Positions 50,593 to 61,925 are shown, counted from the stretch's first letter. The stretch is 64,000 bases of DNA from Lysobacter changpingensis (GCF_017308985.1 NZ_JADWPE010000004.1:23624-87623), one strand, 5' to 3'. Numbers and translations: made by a program. The notes: a model not told the origin generated them from the sequence alone.

Positions 50593-51765
50593 TTACGCGC
50601 GCGCCTTCAGCGCCGCCACTGCCGGCAGCTCCTTGCCTTCCAGGAATTCCAGGAACGCACCGCCCCCGGTGGAGATGTACGAAACGTCGTCCTCGATGCC
50701 GTACTTGTCCACCGCCGCCAGCGTGTCGCCGCCGCCTGCGATCGAGAACGCCTTGGACGCGGCGATCGCGCGCGCCAGGGTTTCGGTGCCCTTGCCGAAC
50801 GCATCGAATTCGAACACGCCGACCGGGCCGTTCCACACCACCGTTCCGGCGGCCTTGATCAGCTCCGCGTAACGCGCCGCGGTCTGCGGACCGATGTCGA
50901 GGATCATGTCGTCCGCGCCCACCGCATCGACGGCCTTCACGGTCGCCGGCGCATCGGCGGCGAACGCCGGCGCGACGACCACGTCGACCGGCACCGGAAT
51001 GTCGGCACCGCGTGCCTTCGCGTCGGCCATGATCTTCTTGGCCGTGTCGATGAGGTCCATCTCCACCAGCGACTTGCCCACACCGTGTCCCATCGCCGCG
51101 ATGAAGGTGTTGGCGATGCCGCCGCCGACAATCAGCTGGTCGACCTTCGACACCAGCGACGACAGCAGTTCGAGCTTGGTCGAGACCTTCGAACCGGCGA
51201 CGATCGCGAGCAGCGGGCGCGCCGGGTTGTCGAGCGCCTTGGCGAGCGCGTCGAGTTCGGCCATCAGCAGCGGGCCGCCGGCGGCGACCTTCGCGAACTT
51301 GATGGCGCCGTGCGTGGACGCCTGCGCGCGATGCGCGGTGCCGAACGCGTCCATGATGTACACGTCGCACAGCGCGGCGTACTTCTTCGACAGGGCCTCG
51401 TCGTCCTTGCCCTCGCCGACGTTCATGCGGCAGTTCTCGAGCAGCACGAGCTGGCCGGGCTTCACGTCGACGCCATCGACCCAGTCCTTCACCAGCGGCA
51501 CGTCGATGCCGAGCAGCTCGGAAAGACGCTTGGCCACCGGCGCCAGCGAGTCCTCCTGCGTCCACGTGCCTTCCTTCGGGCGACCCAGGTGCGAGGTGAC
51601 CATCACGGCGGCGCCCTTCTCCAGCGCCAGTTTCATCGTCGGCAGCGCGGCGGTGATGCGCTGCTCGGAGGTGATCCGGCCGCCCTCGATGGGCACGTTC
51701 AGGTCTTCGCGGATGAGCACGCGCTTGCCGGTGAGATCGAGGTCGGACATGCGGACGATGGACAT
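50593..51765 (-). CDS. pgk: Phosphoglycerate kinase
   Basis: This glycolytic kinase transfers phosphate from 1,3-bisphosphoglycerate to ADP. Seen: [17 protein letters not shown] near the N-terminus, [54 protein letters not shown] and the nucleotide-binding end [17 protein letters not shown] with [18 protein letters not shown]. The length is 390 aa from the ATG at 51765, which has AGAGGA eight bases upstream; the ATG five codons later is an alternative. It is divergent from the nrdA riboswitch transcript. Confidence 0.96.
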   Translation of the reverse strand: MSIVRMSDLDLTGKRVLIREDLNVPIEGGRITSEQRITAALPTMKLALEKGAAVMVTSHLGRPKEGTWTQEDSLAPVAKRLSELLGIDVPLVKDWVDGVDVKPGQLVLLENCRMNVGEGKDDEALSKKYAALCDVYIMDAFGTAHRAQASTHGAIKFAKVAAGGPLLMAELDALAKALDNPARPLLAIVAGSKVSTKLELLSSLVSKVDQLIVGGGIANTFIAAMGHGVGKSLVEMDLIDTAKKIMADAKARGADIPVPVDVVVAPAFAADAPATVKAVDAVGADDMILDIGPQTAARYAELIKAAGTVVWNGPVGVFEFDAFGKGTETLARAIAASKAFSIAGGGDTLAAVDKYGIEDDVSYISTGGGAFLEFLEGKELPAVAALKARA

Positions 51766-51964
51766 GGGTGCTTCCTCTGCTGCCCTTCCTGCGGAAGGGG
51801 TGGGATGGGAGTGACGGGAAGGCGCGGGCCGGCGTGCGATCGCCGCCGCGAAGCCGTGCATTGTCCTCCCCGACACGGGCGCGGGCAAATCGAACGCGAT
51901 TGCGGTTCTGCGGTTATCCACAACATTTTGCGTTGACGGATCCGGTGAGCCCGCATATGTTGTG

Positions 51965-52235
51965 GCCCGTCGGTGCCGGCCCTCGCGGGCTGGCTTAAAA
52001 CGGGAAGCTGGTGGGAATCCAGCACTGCCCCGCAGCGGTATGGGAAACGAAGGTGGCCATGGCACTGGGCGTCGCGCCTGGGAAGCGGCTGCTGGTAGGT
52101 GGAGACGGGAAACGAGTCACGAGGACGAGGAACGGGAAACGAGTGAGCGCTCGCAGCGCTTTTCTCCAGGTTCTCGTTCCTGCCCCGCTCGTTTCCGGCT
52201 CCAGGTCCCGAGTCCGAAGACCTGCCGACAGCCGC
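51965..52235 (+). ncRNA. Cobalamin riboswitch upstream of nrdAB
   Basis: The conserved core is visible in order: GTCGGTGCCGG, TTAAAACGGGAAGCTGGTG, AATCCAGCACTGCCCCGCAGC, and the 3' box AGTCCGAAGACCTGCC (52211-52226). GTCGG at the 5' end pairs with CCGAC after the 3' box (P1). The stretch between the core and the 3' box is longer than usual because a family C heptamer hairpin (52102-52204) occupies it. Cobalamin binding should lower expression of the downstream B12-independent reductase. Confidence 0.88.
52102..52204. repeat. Family C hairpin inside the riboswitch
   Basis: The left arm reads ACGGGAA-ACGAGTC-ACGAGG (one hexamer slip) then ACGGGAA-ACGAGTG; the right arm on the other strand reads GGAGCCG-GAAACGA-GCGGGG. 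The tip is AGCGCT-CGC-AGCGCT. It forms one long imperfect hairpin. Confidence 0.75.
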
Positions 52236-52350
52236 GCGTCGCACACCGCGCGGTGACCGGCCACGGAGTCTTCGGAGGGAAGACGGTCGGTGTCGCTGCA
52301 CGCGACGGTTCGCGCCGTCGCCCGCCCGCCGTCTCGGGCTGAGCGACACC
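52213..52350 (+). promoter_or_regulatory. Candidate expression platform of the riboswitch
   Basis: TCCGAAGAC inside the 3' box (52213-52221) is perfectly complementary to GTCTTCGGA (52268-52276), so core and downstream pairing exclude each other. Downstream, GGTGTCGCT (52289-52297) pairs with AGCGACACC (52342-52350) around an inner GCGACGG/CCGTCGC stem. Confidence 0.55.
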
Positions 52351-52435
52351 CCGGATTCACGCTCTGACTCCCGCGCCCGCGTCGTCCTTCGAGGGAGAGG
52401 ACGGCCAGACGTGCGCCCACGCACCGGAGTCGCCG

Positions 52436-54925
52436 ATGACCACCACCACGCAAGCCCCCGTCGCCACGCCCGTCCGCGAGCCCGCCGCACGCGCGCCCGA
52501 AGCGCGTCCGTCCGACCACGAGTCCGGATTCGCGCTCACGCCGCCCGCCGCCAACCTCACCATGACGGTGACCAAGCGCAGCGGCCATCGCGAACCGGTG
52601 GACCTCAACAAGATCGTGCGCGCCGTGACGCGCGCGAGCGAAGGCCTCTTCGCGATCGACCCGATGCGCGTGGCGACGCGCACCATCTCCGGCCTCTACG
52701 ACGGCGCCAGCACGCGCGAACTCGACGAACTGTCGATCCGCACCGCCGCGCTGCTCACCGCCGAGGAGCCCGAGTACGGCCGCCTGGCCGCGCGCCTGCT
52801 CGCGGGCGTGATCGAGAAGGAAGTCGCCGGCATCGAGATCCACGCGTTCTCGCAGTCGGTGCAGCGCGGCCACGAGCTGGGCCTGATCAACGACCGCCTG
52901 CTCGCCTTCGTGCAGGCGCACGCGCGCAAGCTCAACGACGCGATCGACAACGCGCACAACCAGCGCTTCGACTACTTCGGCCTGCGCACGCTCTACGACC
53001 GCTACCTGCTGCGCCATCCGACCGCGCGCACCGTGATCGAAACGCCGCAGCAGTTTTTCCTGCGCATCGCCTGCGCGCTGAGCGAGGACGTCGGCGAAGC
53101 ACTCGCGCTGTACCGTCGCATGGCGCAGCTGGATTACATCCCGTCCTCGCCGACGCTGTTCAACTCCGGTACCACGCACGAACAGCTCTCCAGCTGCTTC
53201 CTGCTCGATTCGCCGGACGATTCGCTCGAAGGCATCTACAGGCGCTACATGGACGTGGCGAAACTGTCGAAGTTCAGCGGCGGCATCGGCCTGTCGTACA
53301 CGCGTATCCGTTCGCGCGGTTCGCTGATCCGTTCGACGAACGGTTTGTCCAACGGCATCGTGCCGTGGCTGAAGACGCTCGATGCGTCGGTGGCCGCGGT
53401 GAACCAGGGCGGCAAGCGCAAGGGCGCCGCGTGCGTGTACCTGGAGCCGTGGCATGCGGACGTGGAGGAATTCCTCGAACTGCGCGACAACACCGGCGAC
53501 GAGGCGCGCCGCACGCACAACCTCAACCTGGCGAACTGGATTCCCGACGAATTCATGCGTCGCGTGGAGAACGATGGCGAATGGTCGCTGTTCGATCCGG
53601 CGAAGGTGCCGCAACTGACCGACCTGTGGGGCGAGGCGTTCGATCGCGCGTATCGCGCGGCGGAAGTCGCCGGACTGGCGACCAAGCAGGTGAAGGCGCG
53701 CGACATCTACGCGCGGATGATGCGCACGCTCGCGCAGACCGGCAACGGCTGGATGAATTTCAAGGACAAATCCAACCGCGCCTGCAACCAGACCCTGCGC
53801 GACGGCAACGTCGTGCACCTGTCGAACCTGTGCACCGAGATCCTCGAAGTCACCTCGCAGGACGAAACCGCGGTGTGCAACCTGGGCTCGATCAACCTGT
53901 CGCATCATGTGGAGGTGTTCGACGACGGCCCGCTGCACGGCGAGGCCGGACGCTTCGATTTCGACAAGCTCGCCGAAACCGTGCGACTGGCCGTTCGCCA
54001 GCTCGATCGCGTGATCGACCTGAACTTCTATCCGATCGAAACCGCGCGCCGCGCGAATCTGAAGTGGCGGCCGGTGGGCCTCGGCGTGATGGGCCTGCAG
54101 GACGTGTTTTTCAAACTGCGCCTGCCGTTCGATTCGGAAGCAGCACGCGCGTTGTCGCGGGCGATCGCCGAGAACATCTACTTCCACGCGCTGTCCGCAT
54201 CCAACGAACTCGCTCTTGAACGCGGTCGTCATCCGGGCTTCGACGATACGCGCGCGGCGCAGGGCGAATTGCAGTTCGATGCGTGGGGCGTGGTACCCGA
54301 AGACGGCGAACGCTGGGAGGCGCTGCGGGCGCGCATCCGCGAACACGGCCTGCGCAATTCGCTGCTGGTCGCGATCGCGCCGACGGCGACGATCGCGTCG
54401 ATCGCCGGCTGCTACGAATGCATCGAGCCGCAGGTGTCGAACCTGTTCAAGCGCGAGACGCTGTCGGGCGATTTCCTCGTGGTGAACCGTTACCTCGTGG
54501 AAGAACTGAAGGCGCTCGGCTTGTGGACGCCGGAACTGCGCGACCGCATCAAGATGTCGGAAGGCTCGATCCAGGGCATCGACGCGATTCCCGAATCGCT
54601 GCGCGCGGTCTATCGCACGTCGTGGGAACTGCCGATGCGTTCGCTCATCGACATGGCCGCCGACCGCGGCGCCTTCATCGATCAGAGCCAGTCGCTCAAC
54701 CTGTTCATCGAGAGCCCCAACATCGGCCAGTTGTCGTCGATGTACATGTACGCGTGGAAGAAGGGCCTGAAGACGACGTACTACCTGCGCTCGCGACCGG
54801 CGACGAAGATCGCGAAGGCGACGGTGAGTGGCGCCACCACGCAGGCGCCGAAGCCGGAAGTCACGCCTACCGAAGCGGTGGCGTGCTCGCTCGAGAATCC
54901 GGAAGCGTGCGAGGCGTGCCAGTGA
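52436..54925 (+). CDS. nrdA: Ribonucleotide reductase class Ia, large subunit NrdA
   Basis: This catalytic subunit makes deoxyribonucleotides aerobically. An N-terminal ATP-cone (MTVTKRSGHREPVDLNKIVRAV, residues about 42-130) senses dATP/ATP. Active-site parts: SSCFLLD, SGGIGLSYTRIR, NLCTEI with the radical Cys, and CNLGSINL. The C-terminal redox pair is CEAC in ENPEACEACQ. The length of 829 aa is normal, with a 40-residue polar N-terminal extension. It lies behind a cobalamin riboswitch, which fits regulation of a B12-independent enzyme in an organism that also has a B12-dependent one; that second enzyme is not in the window. Confidence 0.96.
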   Translation: MTTTTQAPVATPVREPAARAPEARPSDHESGFALTPPAANLTMTVTKRSGHREPVDLNKIVRAVTRASEGLFAIDPMRVATRTISGLYDGASTRELDELSIRTAALLTAEEPEYGRLAARLLAGVIEKEVAGIEIHAFSQSVQRGHELGLINDRLLAFVQAHARKLNDAIDNAHNQRFDYFGLRTLYDRYLLRHPTARTVIETPQQFFLRIACALSEDVGEALALYRRMAQLDYIPSSPTLFNSGTTHEQLSSCFLLDSPDDSLEGIYRRYMDVAKLSKFSGGIGLSYTRIRSRGSLIRSTNGLSNGIVPWLKTLDASVAAVNQGGKRKGAACVYLEPWHADVEEFLELRDNTGDEARRTHNLNLANWIPDEFMRRVENDGEWSLFDPAKVPQLTDLWGEAFDRAYRAAEVAGLATKQVKARDIYARMMRTLAQTGNGWMNFKDKSNRACNQTLRDGNVVHLSNLCTEILEVTSQDETAVCNLGSINLSHHVEVFDDGPLHGEAGRFDFDKLAETVRLAVRQLDRVIDLNFYPIETARRANLKWRPVGLGVMGLQDVFFKLRLPFDSEAARALSRAIAENIYFHALSASNELALERGRHPGFDDTRAAQGELQFDAWGVVPEDGERWEALRARIREHGLRNSLLVAIAPTATIASIAGCYECIEPQVSNLFKRETLSGDFLVVNRYLVEELKALGLWTPELRDRIKMSEGSIQGIDAIPESLRAVYRTSWELPMRSLIDMAADRGAFIDQSQSLNLFIESPNIGQLSSMYMYAWKKGLKTTYYLRSRPATKIAKATVSGATTQAPKPEVTPTEAVACSLENPEACEACQ

Positions 54926-54931
54926 TCCCAT

Positions 54932-55013
54932 CGTCATCCCCGCGAACGCGGGGATCCAGCGACTTCGAACGAAAGCCTCAAGGCACTGGATTCCCGACTC
55001 CGCGGGAATGACG
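54932..55013. repeat. Family D element between nrdA and nrdB
   Basis: GTCATCCCCGCGAACGCGGGG on the left and TTCCCGACTCCGCGGGAATGAC on the right: facing short palindromes, about 80 nt overall. Confidence 0.85.
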
Positions 55014-55022
55014 AAACCCCAA

Positions 55023-55107
55023 CCTTCCCTTCAGCCGGCAGCCGATGCGTGGCCTGCCTCCCTCCCCTTCCGCAGGGTCGCGGAACGGCTGCCGCTGAAG
55101 GGCAAGG
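55023..55107. other. Intercistronic hairpin upstream of nrdB
   Basis: CCTTCCCTTCAGCCGGCAGCC (55023-55043) pairs with GGCTGCCGCTGAAGGGCAAGG (55087-55107), two bulges or mismatches. It ends 18 nt before nrdB and could alter the nrdA:nrdB ratio. Confidence 0.55.
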
Positions 55108-55125
55108 TCCCAGACGAGAATGACC

Positions 55126-56139
55126 ATGTCGCACACGCCCCGCCTGCTCGATCCCGGCTTCGACCTCACGCTGCGACCGATGCGCTATCCGCAGTTCTAC
55201 GAGATGTACCGCGACGCCATCCGCAACACATGGACCGTCGAGGAAGTCGACTTCTCGCTCGACGTCAACGACCTCAAGCACAAGCTCGGGCCGGCCGAGC
55301 GCCACCTCATCGAACGCCTCGTCGCGTTCTTCGCGACGGGCGATTCGATCGTCGCCAACAACCTCGTGCTGAACCTCTACCAGCACATCAACGCGCCAGA
55401 AGCACGCATGTACCTCTCGCGCCAGTTGTACGAGGAAGCGCTGCACGTGCAGTTCTACCTCACGCTGCTGGACACCTATCTGCCCGATCCGGTCGCGCGC
55501 GCGAAGGCGTTCGCGGCGGTGGAGAACATCCCGTCGATCCGCGCGAAGGCGGAGTTCTGCTTCAAGTGGATCGATTCGGTCCAGGACCTCAAGCGCATCG
55601 AAACCGTCGAACAGCGCCGGCAGTTCCTGCTCAACCTGATCTGCTTCGCGTGCTGCATCGAAGGCCTGTTCTTCTTCGCCGCGTTCGCCTATGTCTACTA
55701 CCTGCGTTCGCGCGGGCTGTTGCACGGGTTGGCGTCGGGCACGAATTGGGTATTCCGCGACGAGAGCTGCCACATGGCCTTCGCGTTCGAGGTGATCCGC
55801 ACCGCGCGCAGCGAGGATCCGCATCTGTTCGACGACGAACTGAAGGCGCAGGTCGTGCGCATGCTGGAGGACGCGGTCGAGTGCGAGATGCAGTTCGCGC
55901 AGGACGTGCTCTCCGGCGGCGTTGCGGGACTGTCGCCCAAGGACATGCGCCAGTACCTGCAGTACTGCGCCGACCAGCGACTTGCGCAGCTGGGGCTTCC
56001 GAAGCACTTCAATGCAAGCAACCCGTTCGCCTTCATGGACCTGCAGGACGTGCAGGAAGTGACGAATTTCTTCGAACGCCGCGTATCGGCGTACCAGGTC
56101 GGCGTGGAAGGCGAGGTGGCGTTCGACGCGGCGTTCTGA
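55126..56139 (+). CDS. nrdB: Ribonucleotide reductase class Ia, radical subunit NrdB
   Basis: This ferritin-like diiron protein houses the tyrosyl radical for NrdA. The iron-ligand and radical segment EALHVQFY keeps Glu, His and Tyr at E115/H118/Y122-like spacing, so it is a radical-tyrosine enzyme. Further ligands are in the CIEGLFFF and DESCHMAFAF helices. The C-terminal VAFDAAF is the NrdA-docking tail. The length is 338 aa. ATG at 55126 is preferred to the ATG at 55120 because of spacing to GACGAG. Confidence 0.95.
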   Translation: MSHTPRLLDPGFDLTLRPMRYPQFYEMYRDAIRNTWTVEEVDFSLDVNDLKHKLGPAERHLIERLVAFFATGDSIVANNLVLNLYQHINAPEARMYLSRQLYEEALHVQFYLTLLDTYLPDPVARAKAFAAVENIPSIRAKAEFCFKWIDSVQDLKRIETVEQRRQFLLNLICFACCIEGLFFFAAFAYVYYLRSRGLLHGLASGTNWVFRDESCHMAFAFEVIRTARSEDPHLFDDELKAQVVRMLEDAVECEMQFAQDVLSGGVAGLSPKDMRQYLQYCADQRLAQLGLPKHFNASNPFAFMDLQDVQEVTNFFERRVSAYQVGVEGEVAFDAAF

Positions 56140-56266
56140 TCATTGACGTGGCGACGGGATGGCTCGTGCGACCGACGGCGATGCAACCGCGTCGCCTGTC
56201 GCGGCGCCTTTACATCGCAAGGTCCAGACTCCAGTTCCGCGCGCCACCGACGTTGGAGTCACGGCC

Positions 56267-56755
56267 ATGAACGCACGCACCCCGCTCGCCATCGCGTTGT
56301 TGTCCTGCGCCGCGATGACCGTTTCCGCACAGACACGCCCGGCGCAGCCGCAGGCCGCGCCCGCGCAGCAGGCTCCGGCCGCATCCCGCGCCGTGGCGCC
56401 GCAGGTCGATCCCAACAGCGTCGTGCAGGCGGCGCTCGCGATCGCACAGGTGATCGATCGCGGCCAGGCCGCCGACGTCTGGAAGGGCGCCTCGCCCGTC
56501 GCACGCGGCACGACCACCGAGAAGCAGTTCGTCGACGGCATCGCCGCCAAGCGCAACGCGCTGGGCGCGCCGGTGTCGCGCGAATGGATGTCGGTGTCGA
56601 GGAACGTCGTTCCCGCCGGCGACAACGTGCCGGCCGGGATGTACGTCAGCGCGCGCTTCCAGACACGCTTCGCCAACCGTGTTGCCGAGGAGCTGGTCTC
56701 GCTCCACTACGACGACGACAACACCTGGCGGCTGGCGGGTTATACGGTCAATTGA
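56267..56755 (+). CDS. Secreted DUF4019-like protein
   Basis: This 162-aa protein has a signal peptide (ALLSCAAMTVSAQ), a Gln/Pro/Ala-rich stretch and a small domain with DVWKGASPVARGTTTEKQFVDGIAAKRNALG and VSLHYDDDNTWRLAGYTV. That pattern fits DUF4019, a periplasmic domain of unknown function often found in Xanthomonadaceae. ATG at 56267 has GGAG upstream at a suitable distance. It lies 127 nt after nrdB, convergent with the globin gene. Confidence 0.75.
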   Translation: MNARTPLAIALLSCAAMTVSAQTRPAQPQAAPAQQAPAASRAVAPQVDPNSVVQAALAIAQVIDRGQAADVWKGASPVARGTTTEKQFVDGIAAKRNALGAPVSREWMSVSRNVVPAGDNVPAGMYVSARFQTRFANRVAEELVSLHYDDDNTWRLAGYTVN

Positions 56756-56779
56756 CTGGGCACGGAACGTGGCGCTGCA

Positions 56780-57232
56780 TCAGCGCTCCGGCGCGATCGG
56801 CAATCCCAGCGGCAACGCCCCCTTGCGCTCCATCAGCCCGAGTCCGTAACGCAGGCTGTAGCCGATCTTCTCCGCATATGCGCACACGGTGTCCACGTGC
56901 GGGGCGGGCAGCACTTCGCGCGCGGTCTCGCGCCACAGCGACAGCCAGCGGTCGAAATGTTCGACGCGGATCGGGTGCGGCCGGTGCGCGGCCATCGGGT
57001 TGCCGCGATAACGCTTCGTACCGAGCGCGACCGACGACCAGAACGCGGTGAGCATTCGCTTGTGCTCGGGCCAGTCGTCGATGGCGGCGTTGAAGACCGG
57101 GCCGAGCTCGGCGTCGGCGCGGACCTTCTCGTAGAAGCGGTCGACCAGTTCGGCCAGGTGCTGTTCGGTCAGGGTTTCGGCGGCGGCCGGATCCGGGAGG
57201 TCGCCTGGCGGCGTGTCGCGCGTGTCGTTCAT
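56780..57232 (-). CDS. Group III truncated haemoglobin
   Basis: This small globin (150 aa) of the truncated III (Ctb/HbP-like) family has LAELVDRFYEKVRADAELGPVFNAAI at the N-terminus, then DDWPEHKRMLTAFWSSVALGTKRYRGNPMAAH, a proximal-His region PIRVEHFDRWLSLWRETA and a helix-H end. Such globins bind oxygen or NO in microaerobic or nitrosative conditions. Next to nap and ompW this is consistent with low-oxygen life, though no FNR site is seen at its start. The ATG at 57232 is chosen by family alignment. Confidence 0.88.
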   Translation of the reverse strand: MNDTRDTPPGDLPDPAAAETLTEQHLAELVDRFYEKVRADAELGPVFNAAIDDWPEHKRMLTAFWSSVALGTKRYRGNPMAAHRPHPIRVEHFDRWLSLWRETAREVLPAPHVDTVCAYAEKIGYSLRYGLGLMERKGALPLGLPIAPER

Positions 57233-57307
57233 GGCGGTGTAGTGCGGCCGGAACGCCGGGAAAACAAGGGCTTCCGGCCCGATCGATGGATGCTGGCCGG
57301 AGCCCGG

Positions 57308-57337
57308 AAAGGCAGAGGCCGGCTTGCGCCGGCCCCT
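57308..57337 (-). terminator. Probable terminator of gap
   Basis: On the minus strand GGCCGGC-GCAA-GCCGGCC followed by TCTGCCTTTCC, about 25 nt after the gap stop. The T-tract is poor. Confidence 0.6.
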
Positions 57338-57359
57338 GTCGGTTCGCGTGCGTCGCGGC

Positions 57360-60110
<2,751 letters not shown>

Positions 60111-60147
60111 TTAACGCGCCGCGATCACGCCGCTCGCGCCGATCCGC

Positions 60148-60153
60148 TAGATT
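60148..60153 (+). promoter_or_regulatory. Candidate -10 for the persulfide dioxygenase operon
   Basis: TAGATT, giving a start near 60160 and a leader of about 33 nt to the ATG at 60193. -35 not clear. Confidence 0.4.
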
Positions 60154-60192
60154 GGGCCCGTGCGGGCTCCCCGCCCCGCGTGGAGGACCGCG

Positions 60193-61059
60193 ATGAAGCC
60201 CGACGTCGATCCCTTCTTCCACGCCGACAGCAACACGTGGACGTACCTCGTCCGCGATCCGGCCGGCAGCGCGGCGGCGATCATCGACCCCGTCCTCGAT
60301 TTCGACGCGAAGGCGGCACGCACGTCGACGACGTCGGCGCGGAAGGTCGCCGATGCCGCGCGCGAACGCGGCCTCGACGTGCAGTGGATCCTGGAAACAC
60401 ATGCGCACGCCGATCACCTGAGCGCGGCGCAATGGCTCAAGTCCCAATGGCCGGACGCGGCGGTCGCCATCGGCGAAGGCATCCGCGATGTGCAGAAGTC
60501 CTTCGCGCCGGTGTTCAACCTGGAAGACGGATTCCGCACCGACGGCTCGCAGTTCGATCGCCTGTTCACCGACGGCGACACCTTCCGCATCGGAACGCTC
60601 GACGCGCGCGTCATCGCGGTGCCGGGCCACACCAGCGACAGCTGCGCCTACCTGATCGGCGATGCGCTGTTCACCGGCGACTCGTTGTTCATGCCCGACG
60701 GCGGCACGGCGCGCTGCGACTTCCCCGGTGGCGATGCGCGCACGCTGTTCCGTTCGATCCGCCGCCTGTTCGAAACGCTGCCCGACGACACGCGCGTGTT
60801 CGTCTGCCACGACTACGGTCCGGGCGGACGCGAGGTCGCGTGCGAGACCACGATCGGCGCACAGCGTCGCGACAACATCCACGTGCGCGACGGCGCGACC
60901 GAGGACGACTACGTCGCGCAGCGCACCGCGCGCGACGCGACGCTGCCGATGCCGGCGCTGATCCTGCCGGCGGTGCAGACCAACATCCGCGCCGGCGCGC
61001 TGCCGCCGCCTGAATCCAACGGCGTGCGCTACCTCCGGATCCCGCTCGACCGCATCTGA
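60193..61059 (+). CDS. Metallo-beta-lactamase-fold persulfide dioxygenase-like (Blh/ETHE1)
   Basis: This iron enzyme of the ETHE1/Blh group oxidises glutathione persulfide and so detoxifies sulfide. Metal motif THAHADHLSA and later ligands VPGHTSDSCAYL, FTGDSLFMPDGGTARCDFPGG and VFVCHDYGPGGR are present. The length of 288 aa is like Blh. Two YeeE/YedE halves follow, as in bigR operons of Xylella and Agrobacterium, but no bigR repressor gene is adjacent. The ATG at 60193 is chosen since GTG at 60160 would coincide with the transcript start. Confidence 0.88.
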   Translation: MKPDVDPFFHADSNTWTYLVRDPAGSAAAIIDPVLDFDAKAARTSTTSARKVADAARERGLDVQWILETHAHADHLSAAQWLKSQWPDAAVAIGEGIRDVQKSFAPVFNLEDGFRTDGSQFDRLFTDGDTFRIGTLDARVIAVPGHTSDSCAYLIGDALFTGDSLFMPDGGTARCDFPGGDARTLFRSIRRLFETLPDDTRVFVCHDYGPGGREVACETTIGAQRRDNIHVRDGATEDDYVAQRTARDATLPMPALILPAVQTNIRAGALPPPESNGVRYLRIPLDRI

Positions 61060-61071
61060 TTCCACTCCGGC

Positions 61072-61497
61072 ATGCCTACTTCCTTCACACCGGTTTCCGC
61101 GCTGCTCGGCGGCGCACTCATCGGCTTCGCCGCCGTCTGGCTGCTGGCAACGCTGGGCCGCATCGCCGGTATCAGCGGCATCGCTAACGCCGCGATCGAT
61201 TCGCGCGAGGGACGCGGCTGGCGGCTGGCCTTTCTCGCCGGCATGGTGATCGCCGCCGGCGCGTGGTTCGCCTGGTCCGGCGCGGCCCCGCGCGTCGGCT
61301 TCTCCTGGACCTGGCTCGTCATCGGCGGCGCACTCGTGGGCTTCGGCACGCGGCTCGGCAACGGCTGCACCAGCGGTCACGGCATCTGCGGACTGGCACG
61401 CTTCTCGAAGCGCTCGCTGTGGGCGGTGATGGTGTTCATGGGCACGGCCATCGCGACGGTCTACGTGATGCGCCATGTGCTCGGGGCCGGGCCATGA
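61072..61497 (+). CDS. YeeE/YedE-family membrane protein, first half
   Basis: This four-helix membrane protein of 141 aa has the family signature GTRLGNGCTSGHGICGLARF, with the conserved Cys pair. YeeE/YedE proteins transport thiosulfate or sulfur species. It begins 12 nt after the dioxygenase gene and overlaps the second half at ATGA, so the two make one transporter from split halves. Confidence 0.9.
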   Translation: MPTSFTPVSALLGGALIGFAAVWLLATLGRIAGISGIANAAIDSREGRGWRLAFLAGMVIAAGAWFAWSGAAPRVGFSWTWLVIGGALVGFGTRLGNGCTSGHGICGLARFSKRSLWAVMVFMGTAIATVYVMRHVLGAGP

Positions 61498-61910
61498 GGC
61501 AGGTCGCGCACGCGCTCATCGCCGGAGCGATCTTCGGCCTCGGACTGGCCGTGTCCGCGATGACCGATCCGGACAAGGTGCTCAACTTCCTGGACGTCGG
61601 CGGACGCTGGGACCCTTCGCTCGCGCTGGTGATGGGCGCGGCGCTCGCCGTCGCCGTGCCGGGATTCGCGTGGCTGCGCCGGCGCGGCTGCACGCTGGAC
61701 GGTTCGGCCCTTCCGCCGCAGCCGTCGGGCGGAGTGGATCGTCGCCTGCTGCTTGGCAGCGTGCTGTTCGGCATCGGCTGGGGACTGGCCGGCTACTGCC
61801 CGGGACCGGCGCTGGCGAACCTGGCGCACGGCAGCCTGGAGGCCGTGGTGTTCGTCGTCGCGATGCTCGCCGGTTCGCGCCTGGCGCGAACGCTCCTCCC
61901 CGCGCGCTGA
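61494..61910 (+). CDS. YeeE/YedE-family membrane protein, second half
   Basis: This 138-aa membrane protein is the partner of the preceding gene. It opens with LIAGAIFGLGLAVSAMTDPDKVLNFLDVGG and ends with the second signature GIGWGLAGYCPGPALANL, which has the conserved Cys. About four hydrophobic segments. ATG at 61494 overlaps the first half's stop. Confidence 0.9.
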   Translation: MRQVAHALIAGAIFGLGLAVSAMTDPDKVLNFLDVGGRWDPSLALVMGAALAVAVPGFAWLRRRGCTLDGSALPPQPSGGVDRRLLLGSVLFGIGWGLAGYCPGPALANLAHGSLEAVVFVVAMLAGSRLARTLLPAR

Positions 61911-61925
61911 GCCGTCGCCAGCGGT

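Noticed and set aside
52436..56139. B12-dependent (class II) reductase behind the riboswitch
   Set aside because: The presence of a separate NrdB with diiron and tyrosine motifs and NrdA's ATP-cone and CEAC tail make it class Ia.
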